Positions 16,453 through 25,122 are shown, counted from the first letter of the stretch. The stretch: 44,156 nucleotides of DNA from an uncultured Lachnospiraceae bacterium (GCA_947631665.1 CANRMF010000014.1:1-44156), one strand, 5' to 3'. Numbers and translations: made by a program. The notes: generated by a model from the letters alone, not told the origin.

Positions 16453-17340
16453 ATGCAGGATAAAATTGAAGAATTCATCTTACAAATTCATAAGGAAAAG
16501 AATACTTCAAGCAATACGGAAATTTCATATAAGAGAGATATAAAAAAGTTCATAGATTACATACAGAGTAAATCTATTGAGGATATTTCAAAAGTTACGC
16601 ACGAAGATTTGGTACAGTATGTTGAAATGTTGAAGAAGATGGGCAGGGCGCCGTCTACGGTGTCCAGAAATATTGCTTCACTGAAAGCATATTATAATTT
16701 TTTATGCCAAAATGGGTATGCAGATGAAAATCCGGCGACAGGATTAAAAGCACCAAAAATCGAGAAAAAAATCCCTGAAATTTTGTCTTTAAAAGAAATT
16801 GATGCATTGCTGAGGCAGCCGTCAAAGAAAAGCCCGAAAGAGCTGCGGGACAAGTCTATGTTTGAACTGTTGTATGCCACAGGTATGCGGGTTACGGAAC
16901 TGATTTCCCTGCGGCTGGACGATGTCAACATAAAACTGGAATATATCATTTGCAGGGACAGAAAAAAAGAGCGTCTGATTCCTTTTGGGACAGATGCAAA
17001 AAATGCGCTTGTAGAATACCTGCAGAACGGACGCACGCATTTATTGAAAGGCCATCAGGATACCGGCGTTTTGTATCCGAATTGTTCCGGTGGGGAAATG
17101 AGCCGGCAGGGGTTTTGGAAACTGATTAAGTTTTATGGAAAGAAAGCGGGTATTTCTTCTGAAATTACACCGCATACGTTGAGACATTCCTTTGCGGCGC
17201 ATCTGGTTGAAAATGGCGCTGACATCAGATCGGTTCAGGAAATGCTGGGACACTCTGACGTTTCCACGACACAGATTTATATGACTGCGGGAAATAAACG
17301 GGTTCGGGAAGTATATGCAAAAGCCCACCCGAAAGCATAA
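16453..17340 (+). CDS. xerD: Tyrosine recombinase XerD
   Basis: XerD, with XerC, resolves chromosome dimers at dif. The 295-residue protein has an N-terminal SAM-like DNA-binding domain (1-90) and a catalytic domain with the full set R146, K near 170, H241, R244, H267 and the nucleophile Y276. Length matches XerD (about 296). The start at 16453 has GAGGA at 16444-16448; an in-frame ATG at 16438 has a poorer site. Its place downstream of a NUDIX gene supports XerD over XerC or an integrase. No dif site is visible nearby. Confidence 0.85.
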   Translation: MQDKIEEFILQIHKEKNTSSNTEISYKRDIKKFIDYIQSKSIEDISKVTHEDLVQYVEMLKKMGRAPSTVSRNIASLKAYYNFLCQNGYADENPATGLKAPKIEKKIPEILSLKEIDALLRQPSKKSPKELRDKSMFELLYATGMRVTELISLRLDDVNIKLEYIICRDRKKERLIPFGTDAKNALVEYLQNGRTHLLKGHQDTGVLYPNCSGGEMSRQGFWKLIKFYGKKAGISSEITPHTLRHSFAAHLVENGADIRSVQEMLGHSDVSTTQIYMTAGNKRVREVYAKAHPKA

Positions 17341-17377
17341 AAAAACAGACAATATTGTTATACGGTCTGTTTTTTTA
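17341..17377. terminator. Two-way terminator between xerD and the DAHP synthase gene
   Basis: AAAAACAGAC (17341-17350) pairs with GTCTGTTTTT (17365-17374) over a 14-base loop, with T's on one side and A's on the other. It can stop transcripts from both converging genes. Confidence 0.85.
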
Positions 17378-17399
17378 TGTCTTGAAGTAAATTAAAAAC

Positions 17400-18428
17400 T
17401 TATACCTGCTCAGCGATTGTATATAATAAGGTTTCCGTATCTTCCCAGCCGAGACATGGATCCGTAATGGATTTTCCATAGATGTGCTCATCAATTTTCT
17501 GACAGCCGCCTTCGATATAACTTTCAATCATCAAACCTTTCACAAGCGTTTTTAATTCACCCGAATGTTTCCGGTTGTGCATAATTTCTTTTGCAATCCG
17601 GATCTGCTCCATATATTTCTTGTTTGAATTGGAGTGATTGCAGTCAATCACAACTGCCGGATTCGCAAAATCTTTCTGCTCGTAAAGATGATACAGATTT
17701 AACATATCCTCATAATGATAATTTGGAATACACTGTCCATATTGATTCACCGCGCCGCGCAAAATTGCATGTGTCAGGTCGTTTCCGTCCGTCTGGATTT
17801 CCCAGCCGCGGTAAAGGAAGGAATGAGAGGATTGCGCCGCCTCAATGGAATTCATCATAATGGACAAATCCCCGCTGGTTGGATTTTTCATGCCGACCGG
17901 AATATCAAGCCCGCTGGCGGTAAGCCGGTGCTGCTGATTTTCAACGGAACGGGCGCCGACTGCCACATAAGAGAGACAGTCTGAAAAATATCTTGCGTTT
18001 TCCGGATAGAGCATTTCGTCGGCAATCGGAAAACCGGTATCCTCCATGATTTTTAAAAACATCTGCCGTATGGTAATCAACCCCTGAAGCAAATCAGGCT
18101 TTTTCTCAGGATCCGGCTGGTGCAACATACCTTTGTAACCTTTTCCGGTCGTTCGCGGCTTGTTCGTATAGACTCTCGGAACGATAAACAATTTGTCCGC
18201 TACTTTTTCCTGAACTCTTGCAAGACGGCTGACATAATCCTCCACAGCGTCCTGATTATCAGCAGAGCAGGGGCCGATAATGACTGCAAATTTATCGCTT
18301 TCCCCTGTGAAAATCTTTTTTAATTTTTCATCATTTTCTTTTTTCTTTAATTCTACCGCCTCAGGAACCGGATACATCGTTTTGATTTCCAAAGGCGTAG
18401 GCAGTTTTCTGTAAAAAGTACTTCCCAT
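17400..18428 (-). CDS. aroF: 3-deoxy-7-phosphoheptulonate (DAHP) synthase
   Basis: DAHP synthase joins phosphoenolpyruvate and erythrose 4-phosphate, the first step of the shikimate pathway. The 342-residue protein is of the class I alpha (AroFGH) type: IGPCSADNQDAV, VPRVYTNKPRTTGKGYKG, DEMLYPENARYFSDCLSYV, GARSVENQQHR and GMKNPTSGD are all present. It has no fused chorismate mutase or ACT domain; which amino acid inhibits it cannot be read from sequence by eye. The ribosome site is AGGAGG. It stands alone, converging on xerD, with its own promoter and a leader that can form two hairpins. Confidence 0.95.
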   Translation of the reverse strand: MGSTFYRKLPTPLEIKTMYPVPEAVELKKKENDEKLKKIFTGESDKFAVIIGPCSADNQDAVEDYVSRLARVQEKVADKLFIVPRVYTNKPRTTGKGYKGMLHQPDPEKKPDLLQGLITIRQMFLKIMEDTGFPIADEMLYPENARYFSDCLSYVAVGARSVENQQHRLTASGLDIPVGMKNPTSGDLSIMMNSIEAAQSSHSFLYRGWEIQTDGNDLTHAILRGAVNQYGQCIPNYHYEDMLNLYHLYEQKDFANPAVVIDCNHSNSNKKYMEQIRIAKEIMHNRKHSGELKTLVKGLMIESYIEGGCQKIDEHIYGKSITDPCLGWEDTETLLYTIAEQV

Positions 18429-18447
18429 AATTCCTCCTGATAAAATT

Positions 18448-18493
18448 GGAAACAGAAAAATTCCGTTTCCGTTTTATGCGCATCATTGCGCAT
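18448..18493 (-). promoter_or_regulatory. Two hairpins in the DAHP synthase leader
   Basis: Read on the minus strand, the leader first meets ATGCGCA/TGCGCAT (18493-18476, four-base loop) and then GGAAAC/GTTTCC (18470-18448). The second is followed by AATTTTATC and the ribosome site. The T tract is weak, so attenuation is only a possibility. Confidence 0.4.
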
Positions 18494-18509
18494 TTTTAAT
18501 TCAGAACAT

Positions 18510-18537
18510 AGTATAACACATATTTTAAAGAATTCAA
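18510..18537 (-). promoter_or_regulatory. DAHP synthase promoter
   Basis: On the minus strand, TTGAAT (18537-18532), 16 bases, TATACT (18515-18510), with a TG one base before the -10. Confidence 0.7.
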
Positions 18538-18547
18538 CATGAAGCGG

Positions 18548-18563
18548 TTTCCTGCGCAGGAAA
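18548..18563. repeat. Perfect 16-base palindrome between divergent genes
   Basis: TTTCCTGCGCAGGAAA reads the same on both strands. It lies between the divergent promoters of the DAHP synthase and M16 peptidase genes, about 11 bases upstream of the first's -35, and is a candidate operator. Confidence 0.5.
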
Positions 18564-18621
18564 GAACAGCGATGGGAATGAAACCTGCCGTCTTTGGAAA
18601 TGATATGAAAGAAGGAATTTA

Positions 18622-18650
18622 TTGTATTTTTTGACTTTCATTGGTAGAAT
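18622..18650 (+). promoter_or_regulatory. M16 peptidase promoter
   Basis: TTGTAT (18622-18627), 17 bases, TAGAAT (18645-18650), with TG at 18642-18643. Confidence 0.6.
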
Positions 18651-18673
18651 GTAGAAAAGAGTGAGGGTGAAAT

Positions 18674-19945
18674 ATGCAGATTATTCAATTGTCCAATGGA
18701 TTAACGTTGATATCTTATCCAATACAGCACGCAAAATCAGTTGAAATGGGATTGTATATAAAAGCGGGTTCGAGATATGAGACCAAAAGAAATAATGGAA
18801 TTACGCATTTACTTGAACATATGCATTTCAGACAACTTGGCGATATGTCTCAGGAAATGATATATCATAAGGCAGAATGTATGGGAAGTTCTTTGCGCGG
18901 TACTACATACAAAGAAATGTTAAATTTTCAAATGAAAGTCAGACCAAAATATTTGGAAAACTGTTTATCGTTTTTCGAGAAAATTTTAACTTCATTTTAC
19001 TGGACAGACGAGCAGTTGGAAAGTGAAAAAAAGATTGTTTTCAATGAGATATATGAAAAAGAAGACGAACAGGAGATGCAACGGATTTCAGACGAAACAA
19101 TTTGGCAAAAGAATTCACTGTCACAACCAATTTTGGGGAATGAACAGGTGATAAGGAAAATCAGCCGAAAAGAATTAGCAGAGTACAAAAGAGAGGTGTT
19201 TTGTCGGGGGAATATGGCTTTCGTAATTACCGGAGCGATTGGAAATGATGATATGAAATCCATTACCGGACGGTTTGAAAAAATTTCGATTGAGGATTAT
19301 CAAAAAGCGGCTGTAGATGGAAGCGTAGAGGCGCAATTTCAAAGAAAGCCGGATATCGTTATGAAAGAATATTCTTCATGGAATCTTTTAGACGTACAGT
19401 TATCGTTTGATGTAAATTTAAAACTTGTTAAAGAAAATGAACTTCTATTTTTAAATAGTATTATCGGTGGTGGAGACGGTTCCCGGCTGCAAAAAGAGAT
19501 ACGCGAGAAGATGGGGCTTGTGTATGATATATATTCTTATGTTGAAACTTATCATGATGCAGCCGTTTTATCAATATCTTTTTCTATTGAAAAGAAGAAT
19601 TTGCAAACAGGATTGCAAAAAATTATGGATATCCTAAACAATTTAAGCGCGAATATCTCTCAAAGAGATATAGATATGAATATGACTTTTTTTACAGACA
19701 ATCTATGGTTTTGGCTGGAAAATTCTCATGAATTAAATTTTCAGTTGGGATATGATTTTATAAAAGGGAATGAATTACTGACAATTGAAGAAAGAATAGA
19801 GGAAAATGAAAAGATAGACGCTTACCGTTTGAGAGTAGTGTCCGACATTATATTGAAGCGCGAAAATATTTCGTTGATTGTCATGGGAGATACAAAAGGT
19901 TTTACAAAGAAATTGTTAAAAGAATGGTTAGAGATGGAGGGCTGA
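18674..19945 (+). CDS. M16 family zinc metallopeptidase
   Basis: A 423-residue single-domain-pair M16B peptidase. The inverted zinc motif H45-LL-E48-H49 is present, and the third ligand E125 follows at the usual distance (in VFNEIYEKE), so the enzyme should be active. The C-terminal half (about 220-423) is the second clam-shell domain. No signal peptide is seen; it is probably cytoplasmic. It is a lone gene with its own promoter, A-T richer by eye than its neighbours. Related enzymes trim peptides or bacteriocin precursors, but no precursor gene is visible next to it, so the substrate is unknown. Confidence 0.85.
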   Translation: MQIIQLSNGLTLISYPIQHAKSVEMGLYIKAGSRYETKRNNGITHLLEHMHFRQLGDMSQEMIYHKAECMGSSLRGTTYKEMLNFQMKVRPKYLENCLSFFEKILTSFYWTDEQLESEKKIVFNEIYEKEDEQEMQRISDETIWQKNSLSQPILGNEQVIRKISRKELAEYKREVFCRGNMAFVITGAIGNDDMKSITGRFEKISIEDYQKAAVDGSVEAQFQRKPDIVMKEYSSWNLLDVQLSFDVNLKLVKENELLFLNSIIGGGDGSRLQKEIREKMGLVYDIYSYVETYHDAAVLSISFSIEKKNLQTGLQKIMDILNNLSANISQRDIDMNMTFFTDNLWFWLENSHELNFQLGYDFIKGNELLTIEERIEENEKIDAYRLRVVSDIILKRENISLIVMGDTKGFTKKLLKEWLEMEG

Positions 19946-19982
19946 TATCCCGAATTTGCAGGTTTCCTTCCCATAAAAAATA

Positions 19983-19991
19983 TGTTATGAT
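19983..19991 (+). promoter_or_regulatory. Probable extended -10 promoter for the LTA synthase-type gene
   Basis: TGTTATGAT (TG at 19983-19984, TATGAT at 19986-19991). The -35 is poor. Transcription would begin near 19998, directly before a strong hairpin. Confidence 0.5.
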
Positions 19992-20000
19992 AACGAAGAA

Positions 20001-20031
20001 AATGCTGTTGACGCTTGCGTCAAAAAGCATT
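20001..20031 (+). promoter_or_regulatory. Stable hairpin at the expected mRNA 5' end
   Basis: AATGCT plus TTGACGC (20001-20014) pair with GCGTCAA plus AGCATT (20017-20031), broken only by a small internal bulge. There is no T run, so it is not a terminator. It could protect the 5' end or control the gene downstream. Confidence 0.55.
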
Positions 20032-20107
20032 TGAAGAGTATCCACATCGAGACGTCAGTCGAGATGTTATGGTCATTGAACCAAAAGAAAATATGCAGGG
20101 TTTAAAG

Positions 20108-22237
20108 ATGAAAAAAGTCATTGAAAAAATAAAATGCGGTTACCAAAAATTTCGCGCGTTTTTTAAAGAAACATATCATAAGCATATCGCTTATATGTAT
20201 ATTACCATAGCGATTTTAATTACGCTGTTTATTGAAGTGCTTGCGGGGATTGCCGCTTCTGACCGGTCTAATATGCAGGGGATTATCTTTTTACTGGGTT
20301 CCCCTTATATTTTTCTGTGTAATGCGATGATTGTGCTGATGAGCCTTTCCATTACCTTACTGTTCCGGCGGCGTTTTTTCGGAATTTGTCTCGTTTCCAT
20401 GATTTGGTTTATTCTCGGAGTGACAAACGCCATTCTCGTCAGCGTGCGGGTTACGCCGTTTATCGGCTCGGATTTGACGCTGATTGGCAGCGCTTTTTCG
20501 ATTGCGGATAAGTACTTAAAGGCGTGGCAGATTGCGCTTATCGTGGCCATTATGATGCTTGTTATCGGATTTTTGGTTCTGATTTTTATTAAAGCGCCGA
20601 AAGTCCATCACAAAATCAATCTGTGGAGAAATGTGGCTGCGGTCATTGTTATCTGGGTGCTTGGGTTTGGCGTCATTAACTTGGGACGGGCTTCTAATCT
20701 GATTACCAAAAAATTTGACAATCTGCGCGACAGTTATTTTGATTTCGGCTTTGCGTATTGTTTTTCCAACAGTCTGTTTAATATGGGCGTGATTAAGCCG
20801 GAGCATTATAATCGTCTTGTCGTAAAAAATATTTCCAACCAAAATAAAAATGCAGTCGATGAAGAAAAAGTGAGCGATAAACCGAATATTATTTTTGTGC
20901 AGTTGGAATCTTTTTTTGAAGTCAACAATCTGGCAAATGTACGGTTTTCACGCAATCCGATTGCCAATTTTGAACAGTTGATGAGAGACTATCCGAGCGG
21001 ATATATGACTGTTCCGGTTATCGGCGCAGGAACCGTTAATACCGAATTTGAAGTTGAGACCGGCATGACGCTTGAATATTTCGGCTCCGGTGAAATTCCT
21101 TACAACAGTTATCTGCATGACAATACAATGGAGAGTATCTGTTATAACCTCAAAAATTATGATTATCGGACGCATGCAATCCATAATAATGACGCGACAT
21201 TTTACGACAGGGAAAAAGTTTTTTCACATCTCGGATACGATACCTTTGATTCTCTGGAGACCATGCCGGTTCATTTTGCCGATAAAAAGGCGTTTAATGC
21301 AAAGGGGTGGCTCAAAGATTCCTATCTGACCAAAGAAGTGATGGACACATTAAAATCGACCTCGGAACAGGATTTTATTTACACAATTACGGTACAGTCG
21401 CATGGAAAGTACGATCCGGAGGATTACAAATCCAAGATTAAAGTAAGAGGACTGGAAGATGAAAGCCTGACGGATTCCTACGAATATTACGCCGACCAGC
21501 TCTATGAGGTTGACCGGTTTATCAAAAATCTGACTGATGAACTGAAAAAATTTGACGAACATACGATTGTCGTTTTTTACGGAGACCATCTGCCGACCTT
21601 GGATATTACGGCCGGCGATTTGACGACGAGAAATCTGTTCCAGACGCCATACGTTATCTGGAGTAATTATGACAACGATTATTTCAGCGACGGCGATCTG
21701 TATACATTCCAGCTGCAATCCGTAATCCTGAAAGCACTGCATATGACAGACGGTAAAATCAATCTGTGTCATCAGGCAAATCTTGGGAAAAAAATCGAGG
21801 ACTATAAGGACGAACTGCATGTATTGATTTATGATATGACGGACGGTGACCATTACGGCGAGGAAGAAGGAGAAATTATTTATCAGGAAACAGACCTGCA
21901 GATGGGAACAAGACCGATTCAACTGACCAATCTGAATATATCAAACGACTCCAAAGAAATTTTTGTGTACGGAAAAAATTTTACGGAATCCTGCAAAATC
22001 TATCTGAACGGCTCACAGCAGGAAACGGAGTATATTGATGCAAATACTTTAAAATTAACGGACACCGAACTGGAAAATGGAGATGAAATTTCCCTGCAGC
22101 TCGTAAATTCAAAAGATATTTCTTTCTATGAGGCCGATTCCATGACTTACAGAGTGGACGCAATGGAGAAAAGTAAAGAGAATCAGACAAAAAAGAAACA
22201 GGGAAAATCGAAAAACAGAACAAAATCAAAGGAATAA
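20108..22237 (+). CDS. LTA synthase family sulfatase-fold protein with TIG-like tail
   Basis: LtaS-type enzymes polymerise glycerol phosphate from phosphatidylglycerol outside the membrane. This 709-residue form has five N-terminal membrane segments (about 28-50, 60-88, 90-115, 138-162, 175-192) and an outer sulfatase-fold domain (about 258-525) with E267, the likely nucleophile T309 (GAGTVNTEFE) and D493-H494 (FYGDHLP). After it come a TIG/IPT-like beta domain (about 603-684) and a Lys-rich tail (685-709), extras not found in Bacillus LtaS. The frame is open from a TTG at 20015, but AGGG at 20097-20100 supports 20108; an ATG at 20069 is also possible. Confidence 0.85.
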   Translation: MKKVIEKIKCGYQKFRAFFKETYHKHIAYMYITIAILITLFIEVLAGIAASDRSNMQGIIFLLGSPYIFLCNAMIVLMSLSITLLFRRRFFGICLVSMIWFILGVTNAILVSVRVTPFIGSDLTLIGSAFSIADKYLKAWQIALIVAIMMLVIGFLVLIFIKAPKVHHKINLWRNVAAVIVIWVLGFGVINLGRASNLITKKFDNLRDSYFDFGFAYCFSNSLFNMGVIKPEHYNRLVVKNISNQNKNAVDEEKVSDKPNIIFVQLESFFEVNNLANVRFSRNPIANFEQLMRDYPSGYMTVPVIGAGTVNTEFEVETGMTLEYFGSGEIPYNSYLHDNTMESICYNLKNYDYRTHAIHNNDATFYDREKVFSHLGYDTFDSLETMPVHFADKKAFNAKGWLKDSYLTKEVMDTLKSTSEQDFIYTITVQSHGKYDPEDYKSKIKVRGLEDESLTDSYEYYADQLYEVDRFIKNLTDELKKFDEHTIVVFYGDHLPTLDITAGDLTTRNLFQTPYVIWSNYDNDYFSDGDLYTFQLQSVILKALHMTDGKINLCHQANLGKKIEDYKDELHVLIYDMTDGDHYGEEEGEIIYQETDLQMGTRPIQLTNLNISNDSKEIFVYGKNFTESCKIYLNGSQQETEYIDANTLKLTDTELENGDEISLQLVNSKDISFYEADSMTYRVDAMEKSKENQTKKKQGKSKNRTKSKE

Positions 22238-22258
22238 ATTAGCATATTCACAGAAAAG

Positions 22259-22295
22259 CTCCATTACAATATAGAAAGGGTAATGGAGTTTTTTT
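22259..22295 (+). terminator. Terminator whose 3' arm carries the next gene's ribosome site
   Basis: CTCCATTAC (22259-22267) pairs perfectly with GTAATGGAG (22280-22288), then seven T's (22289-22295) and immediately the ATG of the next gene. The GGAG in the 3' arm is the only ribosome site for that gene. The element may end the LTA synthase transcript, hide the ribosome site, or both. Confidence 0.75.
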
Positions 22296-23459
22296 ATGAA
22301 AAAAATCTTAATATTTCTTATTTGCTACATTCTGATATTTCCTGTGCCGGTGTGCGCAGAGCAGGAAGCGAAAAAAGAGGAAGCGGGACTGCAGTCAGAG
22401 CATTATTATCTGATGGAAGCAAATTCCGGAAAAGTAATTGCGGCGAAAAATGAAGACGAGCGTCTGAGCCCTGCAAGTATTACAAAAATCATGACGACGC
22501 TTTTGATTTTTGAGGCGATTGACCAAAAGAAAATCACGATGGAGGATATGGTGACGACAAGCGCTTATGCGAAAAGTATGGGCGGTTCGCAGGTCTTTTT
22601 GGAAGAAGGGGAACAGCAGAGCGTGGAAACGATGATTAAATGTATCATTATTGCCTCCGGTAATGACGCGTCTGTTGCAATGGCAGAAAAGATAGCCGGT
22701 TCAGAAGAAGCGTTTGTGGAGATGATGAATCAGAAGGCTGCAAAGCTCGGTATGAACAACACGCATTTTGAAGACTGCTGCGGACTGACGGATTCCGATA
22801 ACCATTATTCTTCCGCAAAAGACGTGGCGATTATGTCCAGAGAACTGATTACCCGTTATCCGAAAATTCTGGAATATTCTTCCATCTGGATGGAAACGAT
22901 TATCCATAAGACCAATAAGGGTGAGAGCGAATTTGTTTTATCCAACACCAATAAACTGTTAAAGGCAAACGAATATGTGAAAGGGCTGAAAACCGGAAGT
23001 ACCAGCAAAGCAAAGTACTGCGTGTCGAACGTTGCCATCAAGGACGGCGTTACGCTGATTTCCGTTGTGATGGCGGCGCCGGATTATAAAGTCCGTTTTT
23101 CTGATTCGGGAAAACTCATCAATATGGGGTTTGCAAAATGTAAAACTTACACAGACGACGAGGAACAAATGAAGCTTGACACCATAGGCGGCGAAAAAAA
23201 TCAGGTCAGGGTAAAAAAGGAAAAGCTAATTTATGTAGATACCGACGGGATTGATTTTTCAAAAATCCAAAAGAAAAATCAGGTTGACCGGTATTTGGAA
23301 ACGCCGATTAAAAAAGGCGACGTAGTCGGAACTACAGAGTACTATCTGGGCGGCAAAAAGATTGCTCAGAGCAACATTGTGGCGGAGGAATCGGTCGCGC
23401 CGGTTTCTTACGGATTTGAGGTAAAAAGGCTTTTTTCTCTGTTTTTTCAGTTCGCATAA
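22296..23459 (+). CDS. D-alanyl-D-alanine carboxypeptidase (S11), first copy
   Basis: A secreted penicillin-binding protein that removes the last D-Ala from peptidoglycan stem peptides. The 387-residue protein has a signal peptide (1-21, cut after VCA), the nucleophile S61-x2-K64 (SPASITK), S121-G-N123 and K232-T-G234. The C-terminal domain (about 285-375) is the beta-rich PBP5 C domain; the last helix (RLFSLFFQFA) may anchor the protein to the membrane. The ribosome site lies in a terminator-like hairpin. A second S11 gene is at 25123. Confidence 0.93.
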   Translation: MKKILIFLICYILIFPVPVCAEQEAKKEEAGLQSEHYYLMEANSGKVIAAKNEDERLSPASITKIMTTLLIFEAIDQKKITMEDMVTTSAYAKSMGGSQVFLEEGEQQSVETMIKCIIIASGNDASVAMAEKIAGSEEAFVEMMNQKAAKLGMNNTHFEDCCGLTDSDNHYSSAKDVAIMSRELITRYPKILEYSSIWMETIIHKTNKGESEFVLSNTNKLLKANEYVKGLKTGSTSKAKYCVSNVAIKDGVTLISVVMAAPDYKVRFSDSGKLINMGFAKCKTYTDDEEQMKLDTIGGEKNQVRVKKEKLIYVDTDGIDFSKIQKKNQVDRYLETPIKKGDVVGTTEYYLGGKKIAQSNIVAEESVAPVSYGFEVKRLFSLFFQFA

Positions 23460-23470
23460 AGGTTTCGGTA

Positions 23471-23499
23471 TTGAAAAAAAGTCAGATATTATGTAAAAT
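23471..23499 (+). promoter_or_regulatory. scpAB promoter
   Basis: TTGAAA (23471-23476), 17 bases, TAAAAT (23494-23499), preceded by TG. Confidence 0.7.
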
Positions 23500-23525
23500 C
23501 GTTTAGGAGAAAGTGAAGAAGTACT

Positions 23526-24269
23526 ATGGATTTGGAATTTAAGTTACAGGTGTTTGAAGGGCCGCTCGACCTGCTTCTGCATCTGATTGAAAAAAATAAA
23601 ATTGATATTTATGATATTCCGATTGTGGAAATTACAAACCAGTATCTTTCCTATGTGGAGGCCATGCCAAAAGACGATTTGGAACTGGCAAGCGAATTTC
23701 TTGTGATGGCCGCGACGCTGATTGATATTAAAAGCCGTATGCTTTTACCGAAAGAAATTGATGAAAATGGGGAGGAAATTGATCCGAGAGCAGAACTGGT
23801 GGAAAAGTTAATTGAATACAAGACATACAAATATGCTGCCGCAGAACTCAGGGATATGCAGCTTTATGCCGGAAAGTCCATGTACAAAGCGCCTACGGTT
23901 CCAAAAGAGGTGCAGAAGTACGAACCGCCGGTTGATTTAGACCGGCTGCTTTCAGGGGTTACGCTGAAAGGCTTAAATGACATTTTCCAGATGGTTTTAA
24001 AACGACAGGTTGATAAAATTGATCCCGTCCGCAGTAAATTCGGAAAAATCGAAATGGAGGAGGTCAGCCTGCCGGACAAAATAGATTTTGTGTCGAAAAC
24101 CGTAAGGCAGAAGAAGCGGTGCAGTTTTAAGCAACTGCTGGAGGCACAGCACTCCAAAATGGAAGTCATTGTCTCTTTTTTGGCGGTGCTTGAGTTGATT
24201 AAGGTGGGACGGATTGAGGTGCATCAGGAAAATACTTTTGATGATATCTACATAGATTCGATTGAATAA
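23526..24269 (+). CDS. scpA: Segregation and condensation protein A
   Basis: ScpA is the kleisin that links the two heads of SMC with ScpB in bacterial condensin. The 247-residue protein opens with the family's LQVFEGPLDLLLHLIEKNKIDIYDIPI, continues with SEFLVMAATLIDIKSRMLLP, and ends in the winged-helix domain (about 165-247) that binds the SMC head. scpB follows 53 bases later. The pair is placed between two carboxypeptidase genes, an order also found in Firmicutes. Confidence 0.96.
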   Translation: MDLEFKLQVFEGPLDLLLHLIEKNKIDIYDIPIVEITNQYLSYVEAMPKDDLELASEFLVMAATLIDIKSRMLLPKEIDENGEEIDPRAELVEKLIEYKTYKYAAAELRDMQLYAGKSMYKAPTVPKEVQKYEPPVDLDRLLSGVTLKGLNDIFQMVLKRQVDKIDPVRSKFGKIEMEEVSLPDKIDFVSKTVRQKKRCSFKQLLEAQHSKMEVIVSFLAVLELIKVGRIEVHQENTFDDIYIDSIE

Positions 24270-24322
24270 TGAAGACCCATGAAAAAGATAAAACGGAAAT
24301 ATAAGAATTTTCGGAGGATAAG

Positions 24323-24889
24323 ATGGAAAGAAATTACAAGGCGGAAATTGAAGCGATTTTGTTTACAATGGGAGAATCCGTTGAAGTCGGTAAAATTGCC
24401 GCAGCGCTGGATTTAAAATCTGCAGAGGTGAAAAAAATAATCGCGCAGATGCAGGAAGAATTAAAAGATGAATCCAGAGGAATTAAAATTATTGAATTAG
24501 AAGACGCCTATCAGATGTGCACAAAGCCGGAAATGTACGAGGCGCTGATTAAGGTTGCAAAACAGCCGAAACGACAGGTTTTGACAGACGTTCTAATGGA
24601 AACGTTATCGATTATCGCTTATAAACAGCCGGTGACAAAATCTGAAATCGAAAAAATCAGGGGAGTGAAATCGGATTTTGCAGTCAATAAACTGGTAGAG
24701 TATGAACTGGTAGAAGAAATCGGAAGGCTGGACACTCCGGGACGTCCGCTGCTTTTCGGGACTACCGAAGAATTTTTGAGAAGGTTCGGTGTGGAATCGC
24801 CGGACGCGCTTCCTATCGTCGATTCCGAAATGCTGGAGGAATTTAAACAGCAGGCGGAGGAGGAAGTTACTTTAAAATCAAATGATTAA
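24323..24889 (+). CDS. scpB: Segregation and condensation protein B
   Basis: ScpB dimers bind the kleisin ScpA and complete the SMC condensin. The 188-residue protein has two winged-helix domains: the first around 1-85 (EAILFTMGESVEVGKIAAAL), the second around 90-165 with the signature VLMETLSIIAYKQPVTKSEI and GRPLLFGTTEEFLRRFG. The acidic C-terminal tail is usual. The ribosome site is GGAGGA at 24312-24317. The terminator at 24901 follows. Confidence 0.96.
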   Translation: MERNYKAEIEAILFTMGESVEVGKIAAALDLKSAEVKKIIAQMQEELKDESRGIKIIELEDAYQMCTKPEMYEALIKVAKQPKRQVLTDVLMETLSIIAYKQPVTKSEIEKIRGVKSDFAVNKLVEYELVEEIGRLDTPGRPLLFGTTEEFLRRFGVESPDALPIVDSEMLEEFKQQAEEEVTLKSND

Positions 24890-24900
24890 CTCAGATTGGC

Positions 24901-24952
24901 AATGGAGCCGTATTCCGAAACAAAGCGTTCAGGAAAACGGACTCCATTTTTT
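24901..24952 (+). terminator. Rho-independent terminator after scpB
   Basis: AATGGAGCCGT (24901-24911) pairs with ACGG and CTCCATT (24937-24948), with one bulged A and a long loop that can fold further, then a T run to 24952. Confidence 0.75.
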
Positions 24953-25084
24953 ATATCATCTGTTCTTTAATAAAAACCGACTGCAGTTCCATGCCGGAAG
25001 TTTTTCTGATAAATGAAAACGGATTGTTGTACATATAATGTATCAATGAAGTTTTTAGAAGATGGGGAAACCCAATCTTTGCCG

Positions 25085-25108
25085 GTCGTGCAAAAACCAT
25101 ACCACGAC
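25085..25108 (+). promoter_or_regulatory. Dyad upstream of the second carboxypeptidase gene
   Basis: GTCGTG (25085-25090) and CACGAC (25103-25108) flank 12 bases, just before the ribosome site. A TATAAT box (25034-25039) upstream lacks a good -35. The gap 24953-25122 shows no other gene on the plus strand. Confidence 0.3.
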
Positions 25109-25122
25109 GCATGAGGAGGATT

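Noticed and set aside
21350-21922. 190-codon minus-strand frame opposite the LTA synthase gene
   Set aside because: It has no ribosome site and no recognisable domain, and it lies fully inside a well-supported gene.
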